Below, piece by piece: positions 27,386 to 36,394 of a stretch of DNA of 64,000 nt; within the stretch, counting starts at the first letter, position 1; every line of letters begins with the position of its first letter. Origin of the DNA: G965276765 sp965276765 (lineage in GTDB: Bacteria > Actinomycetota > Acidimicrobiia > Acidimicrobiales > Palsa-688); contig OZ255627.1 of NCBI GenBank assembly GCA_965276765.1, positions 1,736,001 through 1,800,000 on the forward strand, given 5' to 3'. The notes below the pieces were generated by a model, which was not told the DNA's origin, ran no database searches, and saw only the letters and a program-made list of their open reading frames with translations. Both the position numbers and the translations under genes were made by a program.

Positions 27386-27871
27386 TCAGATCTGAGGATC
27401 GGGAGCCGCAGGTCCGCGCTCGAGGGGAAGCTTCGATATCGCATTGTTCAATGCAGCGATCAAGTCTTCGTCTTGCGATTGCAAATGCTTCTGGATCGCT
27501 AAGGCTTCACTCAGTATAGCTTCGGCGTCCTTGAAGGTATTTTCGGAGCGTTTGTCGGATGCTGCGGCAGCGATGTTCTGGCCGACGATGATGATCGATA
27601 GCAACACGAGCTGGAGGAAGGTTTGTGCAATCCAGGCTATGATGCCCTCACCGCCCGGTTTGAGTGCCGTTGGTAATCCGATCAGAGCGAGCGCAGCGAA
27701 GACATAGGCGCACCACATTGTGCCGACGCCGTCCGTGATCTTTACTGCTAGCCAGGCATTGAATTTGATGCTTGTTTTTTCCCTGATCACGTCTTCGGTC
27801 GTGACCGCCTTGTCTCGGTGCTCTAGTCGTTCAATGGTGTGAGGATGGGGGGTGTGGGTGTAGTTGCTCAT
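27386..27871 (-). CDS. Membrane protein with two transmembrane helices (DUF1003-like)
   Basis: A 161-residue protein. Two hydrophobic segments, MWCAYVFAALALIGLPTAL (about residues 52-70) and IAWIAQTFLQLVLLSIIIVG (about 78-98), are followed by a helical cytoplasmic tail (SDKRSENTFKDAEAILSEAL). The layout resembles DUF1003. The DNA is noticeably less GC-rich than its neighbours. A purine-rich site precedes the ATG. It lies at the edge of the phosphoketolase/stress island. Confidence 0.65.
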   Translation of the reverse strand: MSNYTHTPHPHTIERLEHRDKAVTTEDVIREKTSIKFNAWLAVKITDGVGTMWCAYVFAALALIGLPTALKPGGEGIIAWIAQTFLQLVLLSIIIVGQNIAAAASDKRSENTFKDAEAILSEALAIQKHLQSQDEDLIAALNNAISKLPLERGPAAPDPQI

Positions 27872-27901
27872 CGTCGTTGTACCTCTCCTTCGGTACCCAA
27901 G

Positions 27902-27918
27902 AGTTCCCTAATTTAGAA
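27902..27918 (-). promoter_or_regulatory. Upstream element shared with the stress-protein promoter
   Basis: TTCCCTAATTTA here matches TCCCTAATTTA at 30800-30810 almost exactly. On the minus strand it reads TAAATTAGGGAA, 30 bases before the membrane-protein start. It may be a shared regulator or promoter element. Confidence 0.35.
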
Positions 27919-28126
27919 GGCTTCGCAGATGACACCTGACCGGCAACGCAAACCGGTCGACTGCTGGACCTGACCTCGCTCCTGGAGCGCGGGCGTGCTA
28001 TGTCTCCGTCCTGGACGGCCCAGACCTCCCGGTGTCTGCTGCGAGCAGGAGGAGCATGATGCTGACCGTCCGGCGGCCTAATCGCGGCTCCGCGACGACG
28101 GGGTTGATGGCGTCGTTCGTTGTTCT

Positions 28127-30619
28127 CTACGAGCTGGGGGTTTCGTGGCGCCATGCCCAGCTCGTGATCTCGGGCAGGTCGTCGCCGTGCTCGCGTGTGA
28201 ATGTCTTGGCTCTGAGACGTTCGTCGGTCATGGTTTGGCGGACGGTGGCGGCCCGGGCGGCGAGGCCGGGGACACGATCGATGACGTCGGCGACCAGGTG
28301 GTAGCGGTCGAGGTCGTTCAGCATGACCATGTCGAAGGGGGTGGTGGTGGTGCCGTTCTCCTTGTAGCCGCGCACGTGAAGGTTCTGGTGGTTGGCTCTT
28401 CGGTAGGTGAGGCGGTGGATCAGCCACGGGTAGCCGTGGAAGGCGAATATGACGGGCCGGTCGGGGGTGAAGAGGGCGTCGAACTCGGCATCGGGAAGAC
28501 CGTGGGGGTGTTCCGATTCGGGCAGGAGCCGCATCAGGTCCACGACGTTGACGAACCGGACGGCGAGGTCGGGGAGGTGTTGGCGGAGCAGGTCGGCGGC
28601 GGCGAGCGCTTCGAGGGTGGGAACATCGCCGGCGCAGGCCAAGACGACGTCGGGCAGTTGATCGACGGTTTCGGTGCCGGCCCAGTCCCAGATTCCGATC
28701 CCGCGGGTGCAATGCGAGACGGCCTGGTCGATGGGCAAGAAATCGAGGCCGGGTTGTTTGCCGGCGACGATGACGTTGACGTAGTGACGGCTGCGGAGGC
28801 AATGGTCGGCGACCGACAACAGGCAGTTGGTATCGGGCGGCAGGTACACCCGGACGATGTCGGGCTTCTTGTTCATGACCACGTCTAAGAACCCTGGGTC
28901 TTGGTGGGTGGACCCGTTATGGTCCTGGCGCCACACATGCGAGGTAAGTAGGTAGTTCAACGACGCAACCGGAGCGCGCCACGCCACGGCGGAGGAGGCT
29001 TCGAGCCATTTGGCGTGCTGGTTGAACATGGAGTCGACGATGTGGATGAATGCCTCGTAGCAGGTGAACAGCCCGTGCCGGCCGGTGAGCACATACCCCT
29101 CCAGCAGGCCTTGGCAGAGATGCTCAGAGAGGACCTCGATGACCCGCCCGTCGGTCCGGAGATGATCGTCGGTGGGTTTGATCTCGGCCATGAACTCCCG
29201 GCCGGTGACCTCGAAGACGTCGCTGAGACGGTTGGAGGCCACCTCATCCGGCCCGAACAGCAAGAAGTTCGTCGGGTTGGCGGTGATCACATCGCGAATC
29301 CAGCTGCCGAGCACCCGGGTGGCCTCGTGCTCTCCGCTGCCATGGGAAAGGACGTCGACGGCGTAGTTACGGAAGTCAGGCAGGTCGAGGTCGTGGAGGA
29401 GCAGTCCCCCGTTGGCGACGGGGTTGGCGCTCATCCGCCGGTTGCCCTCGGGGGGCAGCTCGACAAGTTCGGCCACCGGACTGCCATTCGTGTCGAAAAG
29501 CTCCTCGGGACGGTAGGAGCGCATCCAGCCCTCAAGGGCTTCACGATGCGAGTCGTTGTCGCGGGCCGCGCCGATCGGTACCTGGTGGGCCCGGAAGGTC
29601 CCCTCGACCGCTTGGCCGTCGACAGTGCGTGGCCCTGTCCAACCTTTCGGGGAGCGCAGCACGATCATCGGCCAGCGAGGCAAGCTCACCTCGCCGCCCT
29701 CGCGGGCCCGGGACTGGATCGCCGCGATGTCATTGAGGCAGCGGTCCAAGGTGGCTGCCATCGCCTGGTGAGCCTCGGCTGGGTTGGTCTCAAGAGCAAT
29801 GGTCACCACTCGCGGGTCGTAGCCGTATCCACGTAGCAGCCCCATCAGGTCGGCATCGGGGATGCGAGCCAGGAGGGTTGGATTGGCGATCTTGTAGCCG
29901 TTGAGGGCCAGTATCGGCAGGACCGCCCCGTCGCGTGCCGGGTTCAGGAATTTGTTCACATGCCAGCTGGCCGCCAACGGTCCGGTTTCGGCCTCGCCGT
30001 CGCCGATCACGCAGAACACTGTCAGGGCCGGGTCGTCGAGGGCGGCGCCGTAGGCGTGGAGGAGGGAGTAGCCGAGCTCGCCGCCCTCATGGAACGACCC
30101 TGGGGTTTGCGGGGCGAGGTGGCTAGGGACCCCACCGGGGAACGAGAATTGCCGGAACAGGCGGCGCATTCCCTCCGCGTCCCGGCTGATCGACGGGGAG
30201 CGCTCGCTGTAGGTGCCTTCCAACCAGGCACAGGCGTTGGGGCCGGGGCCGCCGTGACCGGGGCCCATCACATACACGGCGTCGAGATCTCGAGCCCGGA
30301 TGACCCGGTTGGCGTGGGCGTAAACGAGGTTCAGGCCCGGAGTGGTCCCCCAGTGGCCGAGCAGGCGAGGTTTGACGTCCTCTGGCACCAACTGGCGTTC
30401 GAGCAGGGCGTTGTCCATCAGGTAGATCTGGCCGACGGCGAGGTAGTTGGCAGCTCGCCACCACGCGTCCAGAACTCGCAGCTCCTCAGTGCCGAGCGGG
30501 CCTGGGCTGTCGGAGAGGCTGTATCCGGTAGGGGCCATTGTCGGCCCGTTGGAAACCGAAACGTTATCGGCGGCGGTATCAAGGATTGTCGCTTCGGGGC
30601 TGTCAAGCTGCTTGGTCAC
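28127..30619 (-). CDS. xfp: Xylulose-5-phosphate/fructose-6-phosphate phosphoketolase
   Basis: An 830-residue thiamine-diphosphate enzyme, close to the family length. It cleaves xylulose-5-P or fructose-6-P with phosphate to acetyl-phosphate plus an aldose phosphate. Seen: the N-terminal YLAVGQIYLMDN; GPGHGGPGPNACAWLEG; the ThDP/Mg site GDGEAETGPLAASWHVNKFL and LNGYKIANPT; the PYR-domain EGYVLTGRHGLFTCYEAFIH; and the C-terminal FAFHGYPWLIHRLTYRR. GTG start. It is divergent from the stress protein and acetate-kinase genes, with which it would form a phosphoketolase-to-acetate ATP-yielding route. Confidence 0.96.
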   Translation of the reverse strand: MTKQLDSPEATILDTAADNVSVSNGPTMAPTGYSLSDSPGPLGTEELRVLDAWWRAANYLAVGQIYLMDNALLERQLVPEDVKPRLLGHWGTTPGLNLVYAHANRVIRARDLDAVYVMGPGHGGPGPNACAWLEGTYSERSPSISRDAEGMRRLFRQFSFPGGVPSHLAPQTPGSFHEGGELGYSLLHAYGAALDDPALTVFCVIGDGEAETGPLAASWHVNKFLNPARDGAVLPILALNGYKIANPTLLARIPDADLMGLLRGYGYDPRVVTIALETNPAEAHQAMAATLDRCLNDIAAIQSRAREGGEVSLPRWPMIVLRSPKGWTGPRTVDGQAVEGTFRAHQVPIGAARDNDSHREALEGWMRSYRPEELFDTNGSPVAELVELPPEGNRRMSANPVANGGLLLHDLDLPDFRNYAVDVLSHGSGEHEATRVLGSWIRDVITANPTNFLLFGPDEVASNRLSDVFEVTGREFMAEIKPTDDHLRTDGRVIEVLSEHLCQGLLEGYVLTGRHGLFTCYEAFIHIVDSMFNQHAKWLEASSAVAWRAPVASLNYLLTSHVWRQDHNGSTHQDPGFLDVVMNKKPDIVRVYLPPDTNCLLSVADHCLRSRHYVNVIVAGKQPGLDFLPIDQAVSHCTRGIGIWDWAGTETVDQLPDVVLACAGDVPTLEALAAADLLRQHLPDLAVRFVNVVDLMRLLPESEHPHGLPDAEFDALFTPDRPVIFAFHGYPWLIHRLTYRRANHQNLHVRGYKENGTTTTPFDMVMLNDLDRYHLVADVIDRVPGLAARAATVRQTMTDERLRAKTFTREHGDDLPEITSWAWRHETPSS

Positions 30620-30788
30620 TGGCTCGACGCTCCTTTCTGAGAGGTGAGGAGTGTTGGGTCGTCTCTAGACGTCCGGCGGCTCTGAGCGAAGCGGACGGCG
30701 GCGTCCGATGGAGTCGCAAGATTCGGCCACCTGTTGATCTTGTACCCCGCCAGGACAGGTTGCCGTGGGCCGGCAGTCACTGCGACGA

Positions 30789-30803
30789 GGGGCGAAGGTC
30801 CCT
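30789..30803. promoter_or_regulatory. DosR-box-like palindrome between xfp and the stress protein
   Basis: GGGGCGAAGGTCCCT fits the DosR/DevR pattern GGGnC-n4-GnCCC. It lies in the 347-base gap between the divergent xfp (start 30619) and UspA-like (start 30967) genes and could control either. The rest of the gap shows no gene. Confidence 0.5.
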
Positions 30804-30966
30804 AATTTATCCCATCAGCATGGAAACTTCCCGCAAGACGGAGACACATGACGAAAGGACTTGAGGGCCGTGACAGAGGGTACTTCGGCCCCTGCACTCG
30901 ACCTCGGCTGTCGTCGAAACTGTTGGTAGGTGGCATCACAGCCGCCCGGAAAGCAGGTAGGGACCG

Positions 30967-31425
30967 ATGGCCGAAAGCACCGACTCGCAGGACCATGTCA
31001 TTGTGGTGGGTATCGACGGGTCCGATCCGTCGAAGGATGCGCTTGGGTGGGCTGTCCTCCAGGCCGAACTGACCGGCGCCTGCTTACGGGTGGTGATGAC
31101 GTGGCAGACACCGAGCTTCGCCTACGGCCCTGCGGCGCTCCTCCCCGCAGACATCAACTTCGCCGACCCCAGCCGAGACGTCCTGGACAAGATGCTCTTC
31201 GAGGTCCTCGGCGAGCACCCCGCGGTCAAGGTGTCGTCCGTCGTCACAGAAGGAGCACCGGCTGAGAAGCTGCTCGAAGCGGCGGGAGGCGCGGACCTGC
31301 TCGTCGTCGGGAGTCGCGGCCACGGGGCGTTCGCCGGGATGCTCCTCGGTTCGGTGAGCCAGCACTGTGCGACCCATGCATCGTGCCCCGTCGTCGTCGT
31401 CCGCCACGACGCCCACACAGCCTGA
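30967..31425 (+). CDS. Universal stress protein (UspA fold)
   Basis: A 152-residue single Usp domain. VIVVGIDGSDPSKDALGWAV holds the conserved N-terminal Asp. The ATP-binding signature appears as ADLLVVGSRGHGAFAGMLLG followed by SVSQHCATHASCPVVVVR, i.e. the full GxRGxG-x9-GS pattern. So this is the ATP-binding type seen in DosR-type regulons. Start ATG after an AGGTAGG purine run. Confidence 0.9.
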   Translation: MAESTDSQDHVIVVGIDGSDPSKDALGWAVLQAELTGACLRVVMTWQTPSFAYGPAALLPADINFADPSRDVLDKMLFEVLGEHPAVKVSSVVTEGAPAEKLLEAAGGADLLVVGSRGHGAFAGMLLGSVSQHCATHASCPVVVVRHDAHTA

Positions 31426-31492
31426 ACGAGCGCCTCGGGGGGTGCGACCGACCGCGTAGCCTGCCGCCGGTGAGACCACGGCGACGGGGGAG

Positions 31493-32596
31493 ATGACAGC
31501 TTCGATGCGAATTCTGGTCGTGAACGCCGGGTCGAGCAGCGTCAAGCTGAGAGTGGTCGAGGACGATGATCGCGTCGCGGTGAGCGCCGACCTCGGCCCG
31601 CCGGGACCGGACTTCGCCGACCAACTGGGCCGCTTTGTCGATGAGGCCGGCCCTCTCGACGCTGCCGGGCACCGTATAGTCCACGGGGGCCCAAGGTTCC
31701 ACGAAGCCGTCATCCTCGACGAGGAGGCGCGACGTGAGCTCGACACACTCTCGGCTTTGGCTCCGCTGCACAATCCGCCCGCGCTGGCGGCCGTGGACGC
31801 CCTCTTCCGGCTACGACCAAGGCTGCCCTCGATCGTGTGCTTCGATACCGCCTTCCATGCCTCCCTACCCCCCGAGGCAGCCACCTACGCCCTGCCTGCC
31901 GACTGGATCTCCCGATGGGCGATCCGCAGATATGGGTTCCACGGGCTGAGCTGCACGTGGGCGATCGCCAAGACCGCCGAGCTGTTGGGCCAGCAGCCAC
32001 ACCGGATCGTGGTGTGCCATCTCGGAGGTGGAGCATCGGTTACTGCGGTGGCTGACGGACGGTCCGTGGACACCACCATGGGTTTCACTCCGCTCGAGGG
32101 GTTGGTGATGGCTACTCGGCCAGGCGACGTCGACCCTGGGGCCATCTCCTTCTTGCTCGCCAACGGGATCACCGCCGATGAGCTCGACGACGCCTTGGAA
32201 CATCGAAGCGGTCTTGCTGCGCTCGGCGGTGAGGCGCGTGGCGACATGCGGGTGCTGCTCGACCGCCGACGTCAGAGCGACGCAGCCGCGACCCTCGCCG
32301 TCGGCGTGTACTTGCACCGGCTGCGAGCCAAGGTCGCCGCGATGGCCGCCGCCATGGCCGGCATCGACGCCTTGGTGTTCACTGGGGGCATCGGGGAGAA
32401 CTCGTCGACTATCCGGGCCGAGACATGCACTCAGCTCGGCTGGCTCGGTGTCAGCATCGACGAAGCCGCCAGTGCCACCATCGGGTCTGAAGATGCCGAC
32501 ATCAGCGAGGCTGGTAGGCCCGTCAGAACGGTGGTCGTCCACGCTCGCGAGGACCTGGTGATCGCTGCAGCCTGCCGCCGGCTCATCGACGCATGA
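31493..32596 (+). CDS. ackA: Acetate kinase
   Basis: A 367-residue ASKHA kinase, slightly shorter than the usual about 400. It converts acetyl-phosphate and ADP to acetate and ATP. Motifs: VNAGSSSVKL near the N-terminus, GHRIVHGG, CFDTAFHASLP, RYGFHGLS, VCHLGGGASVTAV and FTGGIGENSS. All catalytic blocks are present. Placed after the stress protein and opposite phosphoketolase, its likely supplier of acetyl-phosphate. Confidence 0.95.
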   Translation: MTASMRILVVNAGSSSVKLRVVEDDDRVAVSADLGPPGPDFADQLGRFVDEAGPLDAAGHRIVHGGPRFHEAVILDEEARRELDTLSALAPLHNPPALAAVDALFRLRPRLPSIVCFDTAFHASLPPEAATYALPADWISRWAIRRYGFHGLSCTWAIAKTAELLGQQPHRIVVCHLGGGASVTAVADGRSVDTTMGFTPLEGLVMATRPGDVDPGAISFLLANGITADELDDALEHRSGLAALGGEARGDMRVLLDRRRQSDAAATLAVGVYLHRLRAKVAAMAAAMAGIDALVFTGGIGENSSTIRAETCTQLGWLGVSIDEAASATIGSEDADISEAGRPVRTVVVHAREDLVIAAACRRLIDA

Positions 32597-32724
32597 GACT
32601 AGATCGTTGCTAGCTCGGCGGTGGTCGTCATGAGCGGGGGGAACACGACGGTGGAGTTCCTGTCGGCGCCGATCGCGCCATCACGCAAGCCGATCGGCCA
32701 CAGAGTGACAAATCCTTTACAAAA

Positions 32725-32739
32725 GGGACCGTTGGCCCT
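32725..32739. promoter_or_regulatory. DosR-box-like palindrome upstream of PPOX gene
   Basis: GGGACCGTTGGCCCT matches the DosR/DevR consensus half-sites GGGAC and G-CCC with the right 4-base spacing. It lies 36 bases upstream of the start at 32775, a typical activator position. Confidence 0.65.
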
Positions 32740-32774
32740 ATTCGGTCCGGCTCATTTGCGGACATGCTGGATGT

Positions 32775-33230
32775 ATGGATTCAGATCGCACCGGCTTGGA
32801 GATCCTCTCGAGAGCTGACTGCCTGGGCTTGCTCGCGACTCGGCGCGTGGGTCGGGTGGCGGCCACCTATGGCGCGCTCCCCGTGATACTGCCGGTCCCG
32901 TACCGTCTGTTGGACGACGATGTGATTTTTGTGACCGACACCGGCTCGAGAGCCCGGACATCGACCTATGAGGCAGTCATCGCGTTCGAAGTCGACGACC
33001 TTGATCCTCTGAGCCGCACAGGTTGGAGCGTCTTAGCGCTCGGAATGGGACGACGAGTTAGCGAAGACGATCCCATGTGGCCGGGGGTTGTGGCCCTCGG
33101 TCTGCAGCCCTGGGAACAACACCAGGCAGGCTCAATGATACGTCTTCGCACCGACCGCCTCTCCGGGAGGCGACTAGCGATCGAGCGTCTTCCAGCGGAG
33201 CCGTTGCAGGAGGTCAACGTTTCGGAGTGA
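32775..33230 (+). CDS. Pyridoxamine 5'-phosphate oxidase-fold flavin protein
   Basis: A 151-residue split-barrel protein: LGLLATRRVGRVAATYGALP, then VILPVPYRLLDDDVIFVTDT and VIAFEVDDLDPLSRTGWSVL. This is the PPOX/Rv-type flavin- or F420-binding fold, commonly part of hypoxia regulons in actinobacteria. Precise substrate unknown. It lies between ackA and the sensor kinase, with a DosR-like box in front. Confidence 0.85.
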   Translation: MDSDRTGLEILSRADCLGLLATRRVGRVAATYGALPVILPVPYRLLDDDVIFVTDTGSRARTSTYEAVIAFEVDDLDPLSRTGWSVLALGMGRRVSEDDPMWPGVVALGLQPWEQHQAGSMIRLRTDRLSGRRLAIERLPAEPLQEVNVSE

Positions 33231-33284
33231 GCGGACTCCAGCATCCCTTCTCGGTCGCTAGGAGGATACCGAGGCGGTGGCAAG

Positions 33285-34448
33285 ATGGCGGCCGTGCCTT
33301 ACCATCAGGTGTCGGACCCGGCCAAGTTGCAGGCGTTGCTGGATGCGGTCCTGGACATCGAGTCCGACCTTGACCCGGCCGGCCTACTCCGCCAAATCGT
33401 GAGAGCGGCAGCCGAGCTGGTCGGGGCCCGGTACGCTGCCCTGGGTGTGCTCGACCCGGCCGGCGTGGGCCTCTCAGAGTTCGTGCACGTCGGGATGGAT
33501 TCCACCACAGCTGACAGCATCGGTCATCTCCCGGAAGGTCAAGGGGTGCTCGGGCTGTTGATCGTCGATCCTCATCCAGTCCGACTGACGACTCTCACCG
33601 ATCACCCCGACTCGGTCGGTTTCCCAGCCGGGCACCCACCAATGGCTTCGTTCTTGGGCGTCCCTATCCGGGTGCGCGGCCAGGTGTTCGGCAACCTCTA
33701 CCTGACAGAAAAGACCTCGGGAACCGAGTTCTCCGAGGGGGACGAGCAACTGGCCTCGGCACTGGCCTCGGCCGCAGGGATAGCCGTCGAGAATGCGCGC
33801 CTGCACGCTCGGGTCCGTCAGCTCACCCTCGCCGAGGACAGGGAACGGATTGCCAGGGACCTTCACGACACGGTCGTGCAGCGGATGTTTGCCGTGGCCC
33901 TCTCCCTCGGGATTGCAGAGAGGCAGGCCGGCGACACCCGACTCGCCGACCGTCTACAAAACGCCGTCACTGACTTGGACGAGACCATCCGCCAGGTCCG
34001 GACCACGATCTTCGCTCTCGAGCCTCCCCCGACCGCTCAAGGTGGTCTGCGGGTTCAAATCCTCGAGGTTCGGGCTGGGGCCGCCCGGAGCCTTGGCTTC
34101 GAACCAGAGATGCGCTTCACCGGCCCGGTCGACCTTGTACCCCCACACATAGGAGTCGAAGTCCTTGCCACTCTGCGCGAAGCGCTGTCCAACGTCGCCC
34201 GCCACGCCCACGCCACGCAGGCCGACATCACCCTGACAGCCTCGGGCGAAGAACTCAACCTGGAGGTAACCGACAATGGGGTCGGCCCTGCCGGTCTCAA
34301 GCCAGGAGCAACCAGGGGCGTGCGCAACATGGCGGAGCGGGCCGAAACCCTCGGTGGCTCGTTGACTCTCTCAACGCAGCCCGAGGGGGGCACCCGGCTC
34401 GAATGGCGAGCGCCGCTCAGTGATCCCCCACCACCACGCCCGACCTAG
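33285..34448 (+). CDS. GAF-domain sensor histidine kinase (DosS/DevS-like)
   Basis: A 387-residue soluble kinase. One GAF domain (about residues 20-165; VGARYAALGVLDPAGVGLSE, ASFLGVPIRVRGQVFGNLYL) precedes a HisKA_3 dimerisation domain with the phospho-acceptor His in ERIARDLHDTVVQRMFAVAL (about residue 193). The ATPase domain follows (EALSNVARHAHATQADITL, DNGVGP). No transmembrane segment. DosS/DosT have two GAF domains, so this is a shorter relative; whether it binds haem cannot be judged. Directly upstream of its LuxR-type response regulator. Confidence 0.9.
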   Translation: MAAVPYHQVSDPAKLQALLDAVLDIESDLDPAGLLRQIVRAAAELVGARYAALGVLDPAGVGLSEFVHVGMDSTTADSIGHLPEGQGVLGLLIVDPHPVRLTTLTDHPDSVGFPAGHPPMASFLGVPIRVRGQVFGNLYLTEKTSGTEFSEGDEQLASALASAAGIAVENARLHARVRQLTLAEDRERIARDLHDTVVQRMFAVALSLGIAERQAGDTRLADRLQNAVTDLDETIRQVRTTIFALEPPPTAQGGLRVQILEVRAGAARSLGFEPEMRFTGPVDLVPPHIGVEVLATLREALSNVARHAHATQADITLTASGEELNLEVTDNGVGPAGLKPGATRGVRNMAERAETLGGSLTLSTQPEGGTRLEWRAPLSDPPPPRPT

Positions 34449-34502
34449 ACATCGAAGCGCTGGCTGCCACAACGCCGGGCAGCGTCGATCCGGCATCATG
34501 AT

Positions 34503-35177
34503 GTGGTGACAACCCGCATCTTCCTCCTCGACGACCACGAGCTTGTACGTCGGGGCATTCGAGACGTGCTGGCTGGCGCTGACGACATGGAAGTGGTTGG
34601 CGAAGCCAGCACCGGCCCCGAGGCGCTGACCCGTATCGCCTCAACCCGGCCGGACGTAGCTGTCCTCGACGTCCGCCTCGGTAACCAGCCCGACGCTCCG
34701 ACCGGGATCGAGGTTTGCCGTGATATCCGCTCCGCTCACCCGGAGGTCGCCTGTGTGATGCTCACCAGCTTCGCCGACGACGAGGCTCTATTTGCCTCCC
34801 TCATGGCTGGGGCGGCGGGATACCTGCTCAAGCAGGTACGCGGCAACGACCTAGTTGGCGCCCTTCGACGGGTCGCCGCCGGGGAAAGCCTGCTCGACCC
34901 GGTGATCACCGCCCGGGTCCTCGAACGACTCCGGAACCCACAGCCCGCCACGGACCCCCTTGCGGACCTTACCGGCCAGGAACGGAAGATCCTGAACCTG
35001 ATTAGCGACGGGAAAACGAACCGTGAAATCGCCTCCCACATGTTCCTCGCCGAGAAGACTGTGAAGAACTACGTCTCCCGCCTGCTGGCAAAACTAGGAA
35101 TGCACCACCGCAGCGAGGCCGCCGCCTACGCCGCTCGGATCGAAGCCGAGCACCACACACGACCGCAGCAACAGTAG
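34503..35177 (+). CDS. LuxR/NarL-type response regulator (DosR/DevR-like)
   Basis: A 224-residue regulator. The receiver domain starts TTRIFLLDDHELVRRGIRDV; the phospho-acceptor is Asp in AVLDVRLGN and the conserved Thr/Lys lie in VMLTSF and YLLKQVRG. The C-terminal LuxR HTH reads LTGQERKILNLISDGKTNRE, then IASHMFLAEKTVKNYVSRLL. GTG start. Architecture and neighbours match DosR; the DosR-like boxes at 30789 and 32725 are plausible targets. Confidence 0.92.
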   Translation: MVTTRIFLLDDHELVRRGIRDVLAGADDMEVVGEASTGPEALTRIASTRPDVAVLDVRLGNQPDAPTGIEVCRDIRSAHPEVACVMLTSFADDEALFASLMAGAAGYLLKQVRGNDLVGALRRVAAGESLLDPVITARVLERLRNPQPATDPLADLTGQERKILNLISDGKTNREIASHMFLAEKTVKNYVSRLLAKLGMHHRSEAAAYAARIEAEHHTRPQQQ

Positions 35178-35470
35178 AGCCCGCCCCAAGCTGGTTCGGA
35201 GGCGTCGTGAGGTGCTCGTTGGCGTTGGAGCCGCCCTCAAGTCTGCTGTTGCTGAGCGGGCACCGGAGCCGCCGTCTCATCAGACCGATACCGCTGTAGC
35301 GGGAACCTCAGTCCATGACGACAGCAATCGTGACGTGCCGTCGGTCCCCTGCAAACACTGGGCGTCTGCGCCGAGAAGCCGGGACCTTCGGCCCTACGAG
35401 AGCGGCCACGCGACGGGCGACAATAGCGGTGAAGCCTGCGGGAACCGGGCCAGAAAGAAGGAAGATCCCC

Positions 35471-36070
35471 ATGACAAACTCTGCTGCACTTCTTGGTATT
35501 CCATCCGATCGCCAGAACTCCCGGGCGTGGGAGTGGCTGAAGGAATCGAAGGTCATGGCCATTGGGTGGACAGCCATGCGGGTCTGGCTCGGCGTCATGT
35601 GGATTCAGGCGGCCTCAGCCAAGCTGTGGGGTGCTGATAACGCCGCGTTCCTGCACGGTGGCGCCGGGGTCGCCGGCTTCGCTGCCCACGGCACGCCTGC
35701 CTACACGTGGTGGGGAAGCTTTCTGCATGGCTTCGTCGTCCCGAACGCTGACTGGATCGGGATCGTGGTCGCAGTCGCAGAGTTCGCCGTCGGCGTCGCC
35801 CTCGTCGCCGGCTGCTTCACTCGACTGGCCGCGCTCGGCAGCCTCGCACTGCTCTTTACTTACGTGATGTCAGGAACTGCCAGCGTCTGCGCGTTCTACG
35901 CACTGTTTGCGATCGTAATCCTCTCCATGTGGAAGACTTCGAGCTGGATCGGCTTCGACGGTTTGCTCGCCAAATACCGTCAGCGCCACCATGGCGAACA
36001 CCATCAGATTCGCCTCCCATGGGAACGGGGAGTGACCGCGATAGTAGCTGCCGCCAAGCCCGCCGCATAG
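35471..36070 (+). CDS. DoxX-family membrane protein
   Basis: A 199-residue protein with four predicted transmembrane helices (about AMRVWLGVMWIQAASAKLWG, GIVVAVAEFAVGVALVAGCF, LAALGSLALLFTYVMSGTAS, FYALFAIVILSMW). This DoxX/TQO-like fold occurs in quinone-linked and stress membrane complexes. AAGGAAGAT precedes ATG 35471. It follows the sensor/regulator pair after a 293-base gap in which I see no gene. Confidence 0.8.
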   Translation: MTNSAALLGIPSDRQNSRAWEWLKESKVMAIGWTAMRVWLGVMWIQAASAKLWGADNAAFLHGGAGVAGFAAHGTPAYTWWGSFLHGFVVPNADWIGIVVAVAEFAVGVALVAGCFTRLAALGSLALLFTYVMSGTASVCAFYALFAIVILSMWKTSSWIGFDGLLAKYRQRHHGEHHQIRLPWERGVTAIVAAAKPAA

Positions 36071-36093
36071 ATCGTCAGCTTCACGTCATACCT

Positions 36094-36122
36094 AATGCGG
36101 TCTGCTCAGCGCAGACCGCATT
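36094..36122 (+). terminator. Strong hairpin after the DoxX gene
   Basis: A 12-bp perfect stem (AATGCGGTCTGC / GCAGACCGCATT) with a 5-base loop TCAGC, 24 bases after the DoxX stop. There is no following T run, so factor-independent termination is uncertain. The next 270 bases to 36394 hold no gene I can support. Confidence 0.6.
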
Positions 36123-36394
36123 GGCACGCCCGGCTGACGTATTAGCATCCTCCGTTTGAGCGCCCGGGGTTGCTTGGTTGATGATGCCGGCCTCCAGAGG
36201 GATATTGAATTCGGCAGATCCCCCGGTGGTGAACCCGTGCTCAGTACGAGGCCGCCGTGAATAGCTCGGGGCTGGCGCTGAGGTGGCTCACCGACCGCGA
36301 GGGCGGCGGGGAGCACATCGGGGCCGACAACATGATTCCTCACCGGCTACGACCCGATTGGGTCGGCCCGATCGGCTGATGGACCCGCGCTCAG

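Noticed and set aside
36353..36378. Second terminator hairpin (CCGAT...ATCGG) before the dienelactone hydrolase gene end
   Set aside because: The stem is short and imperfect and there is no T run; not enough to call.
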